NCBI GenBank assembly: GCA_013141385.1
Contig: JABFRB010000002.1
Location: forward strand, 186,001-250,000
Direction: 5' to 3'
From: Bacteroidales bacterium
GTDB lineage: Bacteria > Bacteroidota > Bacteroidia > Bacteroidales > Tenuifilaceae
Length of the DNA: 64,000 nt
Both the position numbers and the translations under genes were made by a program. A model generated the notes under the pieces. It had not been told where the DNA came from and did not search any database. It worked only from the letters and a program-made list of their open reading frames with translations. This document shows positions 48,646 through 57,431 of this stretch, in pieces. The first letter of the stretch is position 1, and the number at the start of each line of letters is the position of its first letter.

Positions 48646-49926
48646 ATGGTAAGAGATACTCAAATATTTGATCTGATTGAAAAGGAACGTCAACGTCAGA
48701 TGCACGGTATAGAGCTAATAGCTTCCGAAAATTTTGTAAGCCCCCAAGTGCTTGAGGCAATGGGATCTGTCCTAACAAACAAATATGCTGAAGGTTACCC
48801 TGGTGCCAGATATTATGGTGGTTGCGAGATTGTTGACCAAACCGAACAAATTGCTATTGATAGGCTAAAAGAACTATTCGGTGCAGAATACGCCAACGTT
48901 CAGCCTCACTCAGGCGCACAGGCAAACATGGCTGTTTTTGTGGCTGTACTAAAACCTGGAGATACCTTCTTAGGCCTCGATTTATCGCACGGTGGTCACC
49001 TATCGCATGGTTCACCTGTAAACTTCTCGGGATTATGGTACAAGGCTGTATCCTATGGGGTTAAGGAGGATACTGGTCTTGTTGATTACGATATGATGGA
49101 GAAAATGGCCATTGAGCATAAGCCAAAGCTTATTGTTGGTGGTGCTTCAGCGTATTCCAGAGAATGGGACTACAAGCGCATGCGTGAGATTGCCGATAAG
49201 GTTGGCGCAATGTTGATGGTGGATATGGCTCACCCTGCTGGTTTAATTGCTGCAGGATTGCTTGATAACCCAGTTAAATACGCACACATTGTAACTTCTA
49301 CAACCCACAAAACACTTCGTGGCCCTCGTGGTGGTATTATCCTAATGGGTAAAGATTTTCCAAATCCGTGGGGATTAACAACACCAAAAGGAGAAGTTAA
49401 GATGATGTCGCAGGTGCTGAATGGTAGTGTATTCCCAGGAATTCAGGGTGGCCCGCTTGAGCATGTTATTGCATCTAAAGCTGTTTCATTTGGTGAGGCT
49501 TTAAGACCTGAGTATAAGGAGTATCAAATGCAAGTAAAAAAGAATGCTGCTGCTTTGGCAAAAGCATTTATGGCAAAAGGTTACAAAGTAGTATCTGGTG
49601 GCACCGATAACCACTTGATGCTAATCGATCTTCGTACCAAATTCCCTGATATAACTGGCAAAAAGGCTGAAAATACCTTGGTTAAAGCCGATATCACCAT
49701 TAACAAAAATATGGTACCATTCGATAGCCGTTCACCATTCCAAACCTCAGGTATTCGTGTTGGAACACCAGCAATTACAACCAGAGGTTTAAAAGAAAAC
49801 CACATGGCAACGATTGTTGAACTAATTGATCGAGTAATCTCAAATTGCGATGATCAGAGGGTGATTGATGATGTTCGTGCTGATGTGAATAAGCTGATGA
49901 TGGATTTTCCGCTTTTTGCTTGGTAA
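48646..49926 (+). CDS. glyA: serine hydroxymethyltransferase
   Basis: PLP enzyme converting serine and tetrahydrofolate to glycine and methylene-tetrahydrofolate. The 426-residue protein has the family blocks [71 protein letters not shown], the PLP-lysine site [15 protein letters not shown] (Lys in THKT) and [13 protein letters not shown]. Full normal length. A terminator follows the stop directly. Confidence 0.98.
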   Translation: MVRDTQIFDLIEKERQRQMHGIELIASENFVSPQVLEAMGSVLTNKYAEGYPGARYYGGCEIVDQTEQIAIDRLKELFGAEYANVQPHSGAQANMAVFVAVLKPGDTFLGLDLSHGGHLSHGSPVNFSGLWYKAVSYGVKEDTGLVDYDMMEKMAIEHKPKLIVGGASAYSREWDYKRMREIADKVGAMLMVDMAHPAGLIAAGLLDNPVKYAHIVTSTTHKTLRGPRGGIILMGKDFPNPWGLTTPKGEVKMMSQVLNGSVFPGIQGGPLEHVIASKAVSFGEALRPEYKEYQMQVKKNAAALAKAFMAKGYKVVSGGTDNHLMLIDLRTKFPDITGKKAENTLVKADITINKNMVPFDSRSPFQTSGIRVGTPAITTRGLKENHMATIVELIDRVISNCDDQRVIDDVRADVNKLMMDFPLFAW

Positions 49927-49936
49927 AAAAGTTAAG

Positions 49937-49961
49937 CCCCGACTTTTGGTCGGGGTTTTTT
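49937..49961 (+). terminator. glyA terminator
   Basis: CCCCGAC/GTCGGGG stem (49937-49943 and 49949-49955), 5-base loop, T-run after it; 11 bases past the stop codon. Confidence 0.92.
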
Positions 49962-50064
49962 GTTACTGTTACAAATTGCAAGTCCATGTCAGCAGTTAAT
50001 TTATTGCCTTTTCCTCAAGGCTCAGAAGAGGATATCTACGTTGGAGTTCACGTCAGCACCAAGA

Positions 50065-50379
50065 GCATTCCTTCCCATTAAAGGTTTATTAATGATCATT
50101 AATGAAGCATTCCTTGCCAGTAATGGAGCATTACTTCCCAGTAATGGAACAATCCTTGCCATTAATTGAGTGTTTCTCACCATTAAGAACTCATTAATAA
50201 TCATTAGTTGGCTATTCCTACCCATTAAAGGTTCGTTAATAATCCCTAATAGGGTATTACTTATCATTAAAGGTTCATTAATAATCATTATTGGAGCATT
50301 CCTTATCATTAAAGATTTATTAATGGTAAGGAATGAGATATTACTTACCGCTAATTTTCTATTAATGGACATTACCTTT
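50065..50379. repeat. 21-bp tandem repeat array (15 units)
   Basis: Fifteen consecutive 21-base units without any indel (50065-50379), in two alternating types: GCATTCCTT-nCCATTAAAGGT and TCATTAATAATCATTAnTGGA, and hybrids. All units share CATTAA/TTAATG cores, so the array is rich in small palindromes. The period is a multiple of 3 and several frames stay open: on the minus strand it would encode a run of 7-residue repeats like LMIINEP LMGRNSQ. I treat it as a satellite-like repeat rather than a protein gene. The flanks 49962-50064 and 50380-50582 show nothing recognisable. Confidence 0.75.
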
Positions 50380-50582
50380 ATAAGGTTAAATGATACGTTA
50401 AGTTAAATACTGATTAAGCCAAAAAAATTAAGCCGAAGATTAAGGCTGTTTCTGATTTCTCATCAAAATTAGGTATACTGATATAAAATTGAATGTTAAA
50501 ACTGACTCTTTTAAAGGGTTTAATTGGTAATGAGTGCTTATAGCTAGCTTTACTGAAATCAGTTAAGGATAGTAACAATAGG

Positions 50583-50684
50583 CTTGCCGAGGCTTCAATA
50601 AAGATGGAGAAAGGGAACAATTTGGAAATTGTTAATGGGAGGTGCAAATAGATTTCTCAGGCGAAGCCTGAAATAATGATCTCA
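50583..50684. repeat. diverged flanking repeat, copy A
   Basis: Shares with 51586-51662 the blocks TTGCCGA.G.TT..A.AAAG, ATGGAGAA.GGGAACAA and TAGAT.T..CAG.CGAAG followed by CTGAAATAAT. Both copies keep a small hairpin (TCAGGC-GAA-GCCTGA here). Each copy also shows a short open end with ..LAE..KMEKGN.., so it could be a remnant of a gene tail. The two copies bracket the toxin-antitoxin segment. Confidence 0.45.
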
Positions 50685-50714
50685 ATAGAGCAGAGGTAGA
50701 ATTGCTACCAGCAT

Positions 50715-50936
50715 TCAATTTCTTAATTTTTCAATTGCAGAATCAAGTCGTTTTTCGTTGATTTTAGATGATAGTTCGTGCTGTGTTGCACAAAGAGAGT
50801 TGTACTCATTCAAAGACATTATTGCCACTCCATTATCCTTACCCCGATTAATAATCAAAGTTTCAGAATTTTTAGTGATCCTATCAAGGTAGTGCTTTAT
50901 ATTTTTTTTGAAAGCAGAAATTGTTACGGGTAACAT
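50715..50936 (-). CDS. Phd/YefM-family antitoxin, apparently orphan
   Basis: A 73-residue protein: MLPVTISAFKKNIKHYLDRI, then SETLIINRGKDNGVAIMSLN with EYNSL, the Phd/YefM DNA-binding fold, and a C-terminal helix EKRLDSAIEKLRN that normally wraps the toxin. No toxin gene follows it in the 70 bases before the flanking repeat. The only toxin-like sequence is the broken ParE gene 40 bases upstream, which has its own antitoxin. Confidence 0.8.
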   Translation of the reverse strand: MLPVTISAFKKNIKHYLDRITKNSETLIINRGKDNGVAIMSLNEYNSLCATQHELSSKINEKRLDSAIEKLRN

Positions 50937-50976
50937 AGCTTTAAGGCAATTTGATTTTTCAAGTAGAGTTATTTGT

Positions 50977-51262
50977 CTATTTCTTTTGGTCTGTTGGTTC
51001 TTTCTGAAACTTTACGAAACCAAAAACCTCAATATTTTCCTCATTTATACGAAACACAATTGTGTAGCTTTTAAAAATTAAATCTCTAATGGTTTCTTCT
51101 TCAAAACAGATTGATTTCCTGTATTGGTAGGGATTTGATTTCTTTGATTCTATTCAATAAATCGGATTTGAATTTTCTGGCTCTTGAAGGACTGTCAAGT
51201 GATATATACTCAATCTGGTTTTCTAGTCTATGTAAAAATGTATCCTTAAATACGATTTTCAT
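50977..51262 (-). pseudogene. ParE/RelE-family toxin broken by a frameshift
   Basis: Reading from the ATG at 51262 gives MKIVFKDTFLHRLENQIEYI with SLDSPSRARKFKSDL and then IKEIKSLP, typical of ParE/RelE toxins, but the frame stops soon afterwards (51101). The rest of the protein is in another frame: YRKSICFEEETIRDLIFKSY, TIVFRINEENIEVFGFV, ending at TAG 50977-50979. A shift near 51120-51130 separates them; the intact family pattern would be SLPYQYRKS. Its ATG lies inside the end of the antitoxin gene. Confidence 0.75.
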
Positions 51263-51485
51263 TTTTTTTGATGATGTTTTCAAGCCTTTCTTCAGCCTCT
51301 TCCATTTCAACAAACTTGGCTTTACCGTTTAGTATTTCGTTTAGCTCACCAGCCAGATATTTTTGATTTTTTGTAAAATCATTAGTTTCAGGAATTACCT
51401 CAATTTCATCCTTATTGAATTTACTAAGAAGCCATATAAACTTATCGTAAATCCTATCATTTACTCTTAATCTCAGGGTATGCAT
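51246..51485 (-). CDS. antitoxin of the broken ParE-like toxin
   Basis: A 79-residue protein: MHTLRLRVNDRIYDKFIWLL at the start, an acidic stretch (DEIEVIPETND), and a helical end GKAKFVEMEEAEERLENIIK. It overlaps the toxin start by 17 bases, the usual arrangement for such pairs. The fold is not one I can name with certainty, but position and size fit the type II antitoxins found with ParE/RelE toxins in Bacteroidota. Confidence 0.7.
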   Translation of the reverse strand: MHTLRLRVNDRIYDKFIWLLSKFNKDEIEVIPETNDFTKNQKYLAGELNEILNGKAKFVEMEEAEERLENIIKKNENRI

Positions 51486-51585
51486 AGCAATCTTCTTTTT
51501 TACAAAAATAAGTAAAAAGGGATAGCGTTTCCAAATTTCATCTACTACTGCAATATTATAATCCTGTCTTGGTCAGTTAGGTCTA

Positions 51586-51662
51586 TTTGCCGAAGTTTTG
51601 AGAAAGATGGAGAATGGGAACAAGTAGATATTTTTCAGACGAAGACTGAAATAATAAAATCA
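51586..51662. repeat. diverged flanking repeat, copy B
   Basis: Partner of 50583-50684, with the same order of blocks and the same small hairpin (TTCAG-ACGAAGA-CTGAA). The open end reads FAEVLRKMENGNK. The gap 51486-51734 holds nothing else I can identify. Confidence 0.45.
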
Positions 51663-51734
51663 TCTTGGCAAATCCCAAAATTGACATTGAATTATAGCGG
51701 TGTGAAAGCCAATCTGATCGACTTTTACTACCTA

Positions 51735-52274
51735 TCAACGCCCTCGATTAACCATAGAATTTTCTTCAATGTTTTTAAAATATTCACAAATATTACGAAT
51801 AGAATTATTTAAAACGGAAGTTTCAATTTGTTCGTTTTTAGAATACTTCAATAATATTTCAAATGATGATTCAACTTTCTGTTCATAGAAAACAATATAT
51901 AAGTCAATAAATTTTGATGTTAAACTTGGATTTATATTAATAGTTTTAATTAGTACTTTAAAATGCAAAATAGAGATAAGTAGTTCACTTTTATCTAATT
52001 CTGATTTAAGTAACTCCTTCAAAGAGTTTTTTTGTGTATAAAGTTTTGATTCAAAATGGACAATTAATTTATTTGTATCATCCTTCTTGCTTTTGTCAAT
52101 TAAATAGTCAAAAAGAAAAAAACCTAAAATAATTAAACCAAGGTTAATCAATGCTTTATACCATTCTTCGGTGAAAACGGATAAATCAAATGATAATTTT
52201 TCAATCCAAAAAAATGGAATAAAAGATAGAACAATTATCAATATACAGGAACCCATGAGAATTTTCTTTTCCAT
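51735..52274 (-). CDS. two-helix membrane protein paired with the NTPase
   Basis: A 179-residue protein with two N-terminal membrane helices (about residues 5-25, ILMGSCILIIVLSFIPFFWI; and 40-58, ALINLGLIILGFFLFDYLI), then a soluble, mainly helical domain of about 120 residues rich in Lys, Leu and Ile. Its start is 5 bases after the stop of the NTPase gene, so the two are translationally coupled. I recognise no family. A membrane effector or anchor controlled by the NTPase is one reading. Confidence 0.65.
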   Translation of the reverse strand: MEKKILMGSCILIIVLSFIPFFWIEKLSFDLSVFTEEWYKALINLGLIILGFFLFDYLIDKSKKDDTNKLIVHFESKLYTQKNSLKELLKSELDKSELLISILHFKVLIKTININPSLTSKFIDLYIVFYEQKVESSFEILLKYSKNEQIETSVLNNSIRNICEYFKNIEENSMVNRGR

Positions 52275-52279
52275 AAAAA

Positions 52280-54346
52280 TTATTTTTGCGAATTAACGAC
52301 TGATAATTCAAAAAAAGATTTGATAGCGTTGATTTTATTCTCTAAAGTATTATTTCTAGTCAACAACTCAGAAGTATTTTTACTGTCACCTTTCAAATTT
52401 TTTACTTTTTCCTTAGCGATTAAAAGTATTTTTTCAGCAATAAACTGAGTAAATGATATTGGGTTTGACTTTATAATAAATTCATTTCTATACTTTTCAT
52501 AACCAATTCTTGTGAAACCATTTATCATTTCCGATTCCTTTTTAAACAAATAGTCAATAAAAGCAATAATGGATTTATATCTTTCAATAAAACCACGTGT
52601 GTTAATGCAATCGGATATTGTGACATCAATATCATAGTCAATATCATCCTTCATGTATGACAAATATTCAAAATTTGATAGAAGATTTTCAAAATAGTAA
52701 CGACCTGTCGGCTCGATAGAAATCTCTTTTATTTTTTCCAGACTTTGTTCATTGTCGATTGAGAAAAACTCTTCCGTATTAATAATTCTATAATTTATTA
52801 ATGATAATATTGAATTGTTAAAACTTCTGAAAATACTAGGTTTATGCTCTTTCTTAAATAGGTTTATGTATTCATTTCTAAATAACCTGAGATCAACAGA
52901 TTCATTTATAATTAAATAACTTAATATTTGAATCTTCATAAAAAGAGATGTGATAGTATGGTTCCTGCTTGCAAAAAGATTAATAATGAACTCTTCAGAT
53001 CGTTCTGATTCTCTATTCCCTCCAAAATATGTATGGTAATTATTTGTTATTATTGATATAAAAAGAAGCCAGTCAGGTAAAACTGTTATGCTTTCATTAA
53101 CAAATCTTAAAAAGATATTATTGTAGTTAACAAATCCAGTGCTATAATATTTGCGTAGTAATCTACCTAAATTACGAATGTCACCAGAAGAAATATTTGA
53201 GATAAATGAAAAATTTTCATTTTTCTCAATTAGTTCTGTCATTTTTATGTAAAACTCAATTGCTTTTGATTTATCTATTTGATTATCATCATATTTAATT
53301 ACAATACCAGTGTTTTCATTTTTAAACTGGAGTATCCTTTGTTTTCTAGAGTTAATGTACAGTTCTAAAATAGGCTTTTTTAAATCCATTATTGTTGGAC
53401 TAATAATTTCCATAAGATGGTTGTCGTTTTTAAATACTCCATGAAAAGTACTAGGACGAGCGGCAAAAATTACTTTAAAATCATATTTATGAGAAAGTTT
53501 ATGCAACTCTTCCAGTATATCTTTATTCCATTGAATATCTATTCTATCTGCATCATCAATTATTATGACAGGAGTTTTATGCAATTCGTTAGATAAATAT
53601 TTTAATGCATAAAATAAAATGTCGGATATAATTTTTTGATATGTAGCCCTAAGTTGCAAAATATTTTTATGGGCTAACAAAGGATTGTCTTTAAAAATCT
53701 TCGAATAATTTCCTACTTCCCTTTTGTAATCAACACAATCAGGAAAATCTACAATATAATCCCAAAATTTATCATTCTCTATATCAATTATTTCCTCACA
53801 AATTTTTTTCAACCTTGGCACAAGTAATTTCTCGTAGAAAAACGATTTTATACTAAAAGTTTCACCTTTTTGATTAATTTGTTCATTAATTTCTCTGTGT
53901 AAGGAAATGAAAATTGGATAAATATTTTTTGTTAGTTTTTCACTCTTTTGAATTAAATAAAAAAAGAAATATTGCAGTAGAGTTGTCTTTCCCCATCCAA
54001 CTTTCCCCAGAATTATTAAAAGTTTAGAGTCAATTTTCATTAAATAATCAAGTAAATCTTTTTCTCGTGTGCAAATAACTAATTCTGTATCATTAAAATA
54101 GTCATAAACGGTTGAATTTTCGTCACGATTAATAATTATTCCAATATGAATATATGAATTTTGATAATATTCAATCTCTTTTGTGTTTAATGTATAGTGG
54201 AAGGAATCTGAATACTTTAAGTATTTCTCATCTATAGTCGGTGTAATTGATAGAATATTAAAAAAGAAATCTTGAATATGCTTTGACCAAAATGAGTTCT
54301 CAGATAAAGCATAATCATCTGCTATGTATCTTTTTGTCAACTTCAT
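52280..54346 (-). CDS. large P-loop NTPase (STAND/KAP-like), unknown role
   Basis: A 688-residue protein. A conserved N-terminal ~105 residues precede Walker A GKVGWGKTTLL (residues 114-124); Walker B is VIIIDDADRID (260-270) and a sensor-like KVIFAARPS is at 291-299. The C-terminal half (about 300-680) is helical with no motif I recognise. The order of elements is that of AAA/STAND-type NTPases such as KAP-like ATPases, many of which act in phage defence, but KAP proteins carry membrane helices inside the domain, and here the membrane part is in the next gene. AT-rich, in an accessory region near toxin-antitoxin remnants. Confidence 0.7.
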   Translation of the reverse strand: MKLTKRYIADDYALSENSFWSKHIQDFFFNILSITPTIDEKYLKYSDSFHYTLNTKEIEYYQNSYIHIGIIINRDENSTVYDYFNDTELVICTREKDLLDYLMKIDSKLLIILGKVGWGKTTLLQYFFFYLIQKSEKLTKNIYPIFISLHREINEQINQKGETFSIKSFFYEKLLVPRLKKICEEIIDIENDKFWDYIVDFPDCVDYKREVGNYSKIFKDNPLLAHKNILQLRATYQKIISDILFYALKYLSNELHKTPVIIIDDADRIDIQWNKDILEELHKLSHKYDFKVIFAARPSTFHGVFKNDNHLMEIISPTIMDLKKPILELYINSRKQRILQFKNENTGIVIKYDDNQIDKSKAIEFYIKMTELIEKNENFSFISNISSGDIRNLGRLLRKYYSTGFVNYNNIFLRFVNESITVLPDWLLFISIITNNYHTYFGGNRESERSEEFIINLFASRNHTITSLFMKIQILSYLIINESVDLRLFRNEYINLFKKEHKPSIFRSFNNSILSLINYRIINTEEFFSIDNEQSLEKIKEISIEPTGRYYFENLLSNFEYLSYMKDDIDYDIDVTISDCINTRGFIERYKSIIAFIDYLFKKESEMINGFTRIGYEKYRNEFIIKSNPISFTQFIAEKILLIAKEKVKNLKGDSKNTSELLTRNNTLENKINAIKSFFELSVVNSQK

Positions 54347-54927
54347 GTTTTAAATTTTATGATTAGCAATTGAAGGTAATGCGGCGTAAAAAAACTGAAT
54401 TACTAAATTACCACAGGTTACGTAATATGGGTGGTGAAATTGCATATTGCTCCTAAGCCCTAACTTTTGTATTGTGTGCTTTATTTAGTCCCCGTTTTTT
54501 TATTTGTTTATATAGGAAATTGATTGTAATAACACTAACCTTATTAGGATTATTATCGTTATTTTTCATTCTATTATATTTGAAATTTCAATGTTCGTTA
54601 AAGAATTATTGGTTTTTTATTGGTTTGTTTGCAATAATGATTCTAGTTTCTAACAACTATTTTTTGTGATAAAGTTTACTTTATAAAACTAAACAATAAT
54701 TTTCAAAATAACCAACATTATTTCAACAGTTTAGGTTGGCATAAAGAAATTAGTTATAAATCAACTGAAGTAGGTGACTAAAATATTACAAGGCAATAAT
54801 TCGAATAGCAGAAGGTTATAAATGCCATAACCCCCTAAATTTTGTACCTTTGATTTTGTACTATTATTGCTAAACCCTTTGGTAAATCTGTATATTTAAA
54901 GAATTTATTTCCAAAAAAACTAAACCG
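54347..54927. other. gap without a firm gene; -7 box at the end
   Basis: 581 bases. An open frame 54472-54669 on the plus strand (MCALFSPRFFICLYRKLIVI and a second hydrophobic stretch) starts only at TTG and could be a small membrane protein, but nothing supports expression, so I do not call it. At 54845-54852 TACCTTTG is an exact -7 box, 76 bases before the next gene on the plus strand. No repeat or RNA gene seen. Confidence 0.35.
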
Positions 54928-55431
54928 ATGACATCCTTCTATGTGGATTTAAACGAAGCATCAAGCAAGAAACCACGAATTCGAAGACTTTTGATATTCG
55001 GTGCAGCTATTTGTTTGGGATTTATGCTACTATCCCTTTCAATTTTTATGTTTTTTAGGAGTTCGTTGGAGTGGTTCTTTTTGGTAGCAGGGCTGTACCT
55101 TGCCCTTTACCTATACTATGCATGGGTAACCTATAAGACCTCGCTTTTTGTTAAGGCGGATAAGGTTTGTTTTGAATATAAGTTTGGCTCGTTAAAAGGC
55201 TCTAAAAGTGCTATTCTATGGGATGTTGTATCAAGGGTTAAGTTGGGGCCGGCTTACGTTGCATTCTATAAAAAATCAGGGAGGCGAAAGTTGGTTCAGC
55301 TTAACTGGTTACCCTATAGTAAAGTGGTTGAGATTAAAGAATCTCTAATTAAACTATGTGAGTTTAAAAATATCGAATACCAAAAGGTTGATTTAATTAA
55401 ATATACCAAAAAGGTAAAAAAATTGAAATGA
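54928..55431 (+). CDS. two-helix membrane protein with PH-like domain
   Basis: A 167-residue protein with two membrane helices (about residues 22-45 and 49-68) and a C-terminal soluble part (SLFVKADKVCFEYKFGSLKG, ILWDVVSRVKLGPAYVAFYK) like bacterial PH-type domains. The function is unknown. It overlaps the TauE/SafE gene by 4 bases (ATGA), so the two are translationally coupled. Confidence 0.7.
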   Translation: MTSFYVDLNEASSKKPRIRRLLIFGAAICLGFMLLSLSIFMFFRSSLEWFFLVAGLYLALYLYYAWVTYKTSLFVKADKVCFEYKFGSLKGSKSAILWDVVSRVKLGPAYVAFYKKSGRRKLVQLNWLPYSKVVEIKESLIKLCEFKNIEYQKVDLIKYTKKVKKLK

Positions 55432-56180
55432 TGGATTGGCTTATATATCTCTTAGTTGTTCTTGTTGGTTTTATTTCGGGTTTTATTAATACGCTTGCTG
55501 GCAGTGGTTCACTTCTAACTTTGCCATTGCTAATATTCATGGGTCTTCCAGTTACTGTTGCAAATGGAACAAATCGGATTGCAATTCTCCTCCAAAGCAT
55601 TGTTGGGGTTAGAGAGTTTAAACAGAAAAAGGTTTTTGAATGGAAGGATGGTTTGTGGCTAACAATTCCCGCAACTATTGGGGCGTTATTCGGCTCAATC
55701 CTTGCCGTTGAATTGGATGAAAGGTTGATGAATAGAATAATTGGAGGATTACTAGTTGTAATGTTTTTTGTAATACTCTATAAACCTGAAAAATGGGTGA
55801 ACGAGCAGGTTGGAGTTGCTAAGGCAAAACCTAACTTTTTACGATTTGTAATTTTTTTTGCAATAGGTTTTTATGGTGGATTTATACAGGCTGGCGTTGG
55901 CTTCTTTCTTCTGGCAGGCTTGGTTTTAGGTGCAGGATACGATTTGCTTAAGGCAAATGCCATTAAAGTTCTAATTGTGTTGGTTTATACCATTGTTGCA
56001 TTAGCTGTTTTTATAATAAACAAACAGGTGGATTACTTTTTAGGAATTGTTCTTGGGGTTGGAAGTATGTTTGGTGCTTGGTTGGCAACGCATGTAGCTG
56101 TAACGAGGGGGATTGGCTTTATAAGATGGTTTTTGCTGGTTACGTTACTTGCGGTTGCAATAAAGATGTTGTTCTTTTAG
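55428..56180 (+). CDS. TauE/SafE-family anion exporter
   Basis: A 250-residue membrane protein of the sulfite exporter TauE/SafE family, about eight helices in two similar halves. Marks: GFISGFINTLAGSGSLLTLP at the start, GLPVTVANGTNRIAILLQS, ATIGALFGSILAVELDERLM, and GFYGGFIQAGVGFFLLAGLV opening the second half. These proteins export sulfite, sulfonates or related anions; the substrate is unknown here. Coupled to the upstream PH-like gene. Confidence 0.88.
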   Translation: MMDWLIYLLVVLVGFISGFINTLAGSGSLLTLPLLIFMGLPVTVANGTNRIAILLQSIVGVREFKQKKVFEWKDGLWLTIPATIGALFGSILAVELDERLMNRIIGGLLVVMFFVILYKPEKWVNEQVGVAKAKPNFLRFVIFFAIGFYGGFIQAGVGFFLLAGLVLGAGYDLLKANAIKVLIVLVYTIVALAVFIINKQVDYFLGIVLGVGSMFGAWLATHVAVTRGIGFIRWFLLVTLLAVAIKMLFF

Positions 56181-56223
56181 TAATAAATCCTTAGTGGAGG
56201 GTGTCCGAAAAGTCAAAATTAGT

Positions 56224-56350
56224 TCACGCAAAGCCACAAAGAAAAAACGCTAAGAACGCAAAGTGTTGATATAATGAATAATATACTTAGCGAACTTTGC
56301 GAAAACTTGGCGATCTTTGCGTGAACCCCGAAGGACTCAACGAAGTTAAA
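56224..56350. repeat. CGCAAAG-type palindromic intergenic repeat, copy 2
   Basis: TCACGCAAAGCCACAAAG at the left and GATCTTTGCGTGAACCCCGA at the right, with inner CGCTAAGAACGCAAAG and CTTAGCGAACTTTGCG; the whole is an imperfect inverted repeat of about 110 bases followed by GGACTCAACGAAGTTAAA, which is shared with copy 3. It occupies most of the gap 56181-56436. Confidence 0.7.
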
Positions 56351-56436
56351 TATTTTTTAGACAGCCTCATTCTATAAACATTGGTCTGTTGAATATCTAA
56401 AAATATCAACATTTAAAACGAATTATAATAATCTAC

Positions 56437-57288
56437 TTATTGAAGTTTAAAGATATAGGTAATAGTGCCTGTTTGGTACGCTGGAGCGTTTGGGCTAACA
56501 TCAAATTTGGCTAATAGTGCTGCTTTTTCTGCGGCTTTAAGTAAATCGTTATCAAGGGTTGTAGATCCTTTAACTCCCGGAACTGCTTTGGTAACATTTC
56601 CCTGCTTATCCACTGTTACCTGAACAACAACAATTCCCTGTTTCTGCTTCAGATAATCAGGTCTTGGTAACTTTAAGGCACTTCTGCCACCAAGATTATA
56701 ATTAATTCCTTTTCCATTGCCATCGCCAATACCGTTATTACCCGAAGCACCACCTACACGGTTTGTTGATTCTGGAGATCCCTCCAATGAGCCTTGGTTA
56801 CCCTCTTTGCCAGTTATACCTTCGCCAGTTGTCCCCCCAGTAGAGGATTTACCTGGGAATAAAGCTTTCTTATTTACAGTTTGCTGTTTTACAGGTTCAG
56901 TGGTTTTAATCTCCTCGGTTTGTTTTTTAGTGGTAGTTTTTTCGGTTACCTTTTGTGGTGTATTTTTCTTGATCTCTTTTTTGGTAGTTTTCTTTTTTGC
57001 TTCAATGGTTGGAGCATCCTCAAAATCCTGAGTAAGGATTTTTTTCTCATCAATTCTAGGAGGTTTGGTATGGGATGGGAGCGAAATCATTACCGCATTT
57101 TCGTAGTTAACCATTGGTTCAATTTTACCAGAACCATCCTCGCTATTGCCAAAATTAATTAAAAGGCCTTCGTTGGCTTCATCGGGAAGGGATGCTGAAA
57201 AAGTTAGTAGCATTAGAAGAGCAATGGCAATAGAGTGTACTATAATTGTTCCAGCAAAACCTTGTAGTTTATTTGAGTTTCCAATCAT
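56437..57288 (-). CDS. tonB: TonB-family energy transducer
   Basis: A 283-residue TonB protein. One N-terminal membrane helix (IIVHSIAIALLMLLTFSASL, about 15-34), a Lys/Thr/Glu-rich periplasmic spacer (KKKTTKKEIKKNTPQKVTEK and on), a Gly/Asn-rich linker (GGTTGEGITGKEGNQG), and a C-terminal TonB domain with GGRSALKLPRPDYL, VVVQVTVDKQGNV and GTITYIFKLQ. It passes energy from ExbBD to outer-membrane receptors. No exbB/exbD gene is in the window. It stands alone between two repeat-bearing gaps. Confidence 0.93.
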   Translation of the reverse strand: MIGNSNKLQGFAGTIIVHSIAIALLMLLTFSASLPDEANEGLLINFGNSEDGSGKIEPMVNYENAVMISLPSHTKPPRIDEKKILTQDFEDAPTIEAKKKTTKKEIKKNTPQKVTEKTTTKKQTEEIKTTEPVKQQTVNKKALFPGKSSTGGTTGEGITGKEGNQGSLEGSPESTNRVGGASGNNGIGDGNGKGINYNLGGRSALKLPRPDYLKQKQGIVVVQVTVDKQGNVTKAVPGVKGSTTLDNDLLKAAEKAALLAKFDVSPNAPAYQTGTITYIFKLQ

Positions 57289-57431
57289 AGTCTTAATTTT
57301 TAGAAAAGTGATGTTATTGAAATATTTCCGAAAATTAATAAAAAAACGTTTACCAAAGGTTTATTATTGTTTGGTTTAACACAAAATAGTAATAATTCAA
57401 ACGGCCAATTATTCGGCAATAAAAAAATATC

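Noticed and set aside
50022-50372. A 116-residue minus-strand protein of heptad repeats over the 21-bp array
   Set aside because: Opposite-strand frames are open too and no promoter or start context is seen. The open frames follow from a 21-base period. Kept as a finding to test, not called as a gene.
50065-50379. CRISPR-like array
   Set aside because: The units are continuous 21-mers without unique spacers and no cas genes are near. No CRISPR array is visible elsewhere in the window either.
50414-50647. A 77-residue minus-strand frame
   Set aside because: It overlaps flanking repeat copy A and shows no domain; the composition looks non-coding.
54472-54669. A 65-residue hydrophobic protein
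   Set aside because: It has only a TTG start, no good promoter box (TAACTTTTG is one base too long), and no coupling to neighbours.
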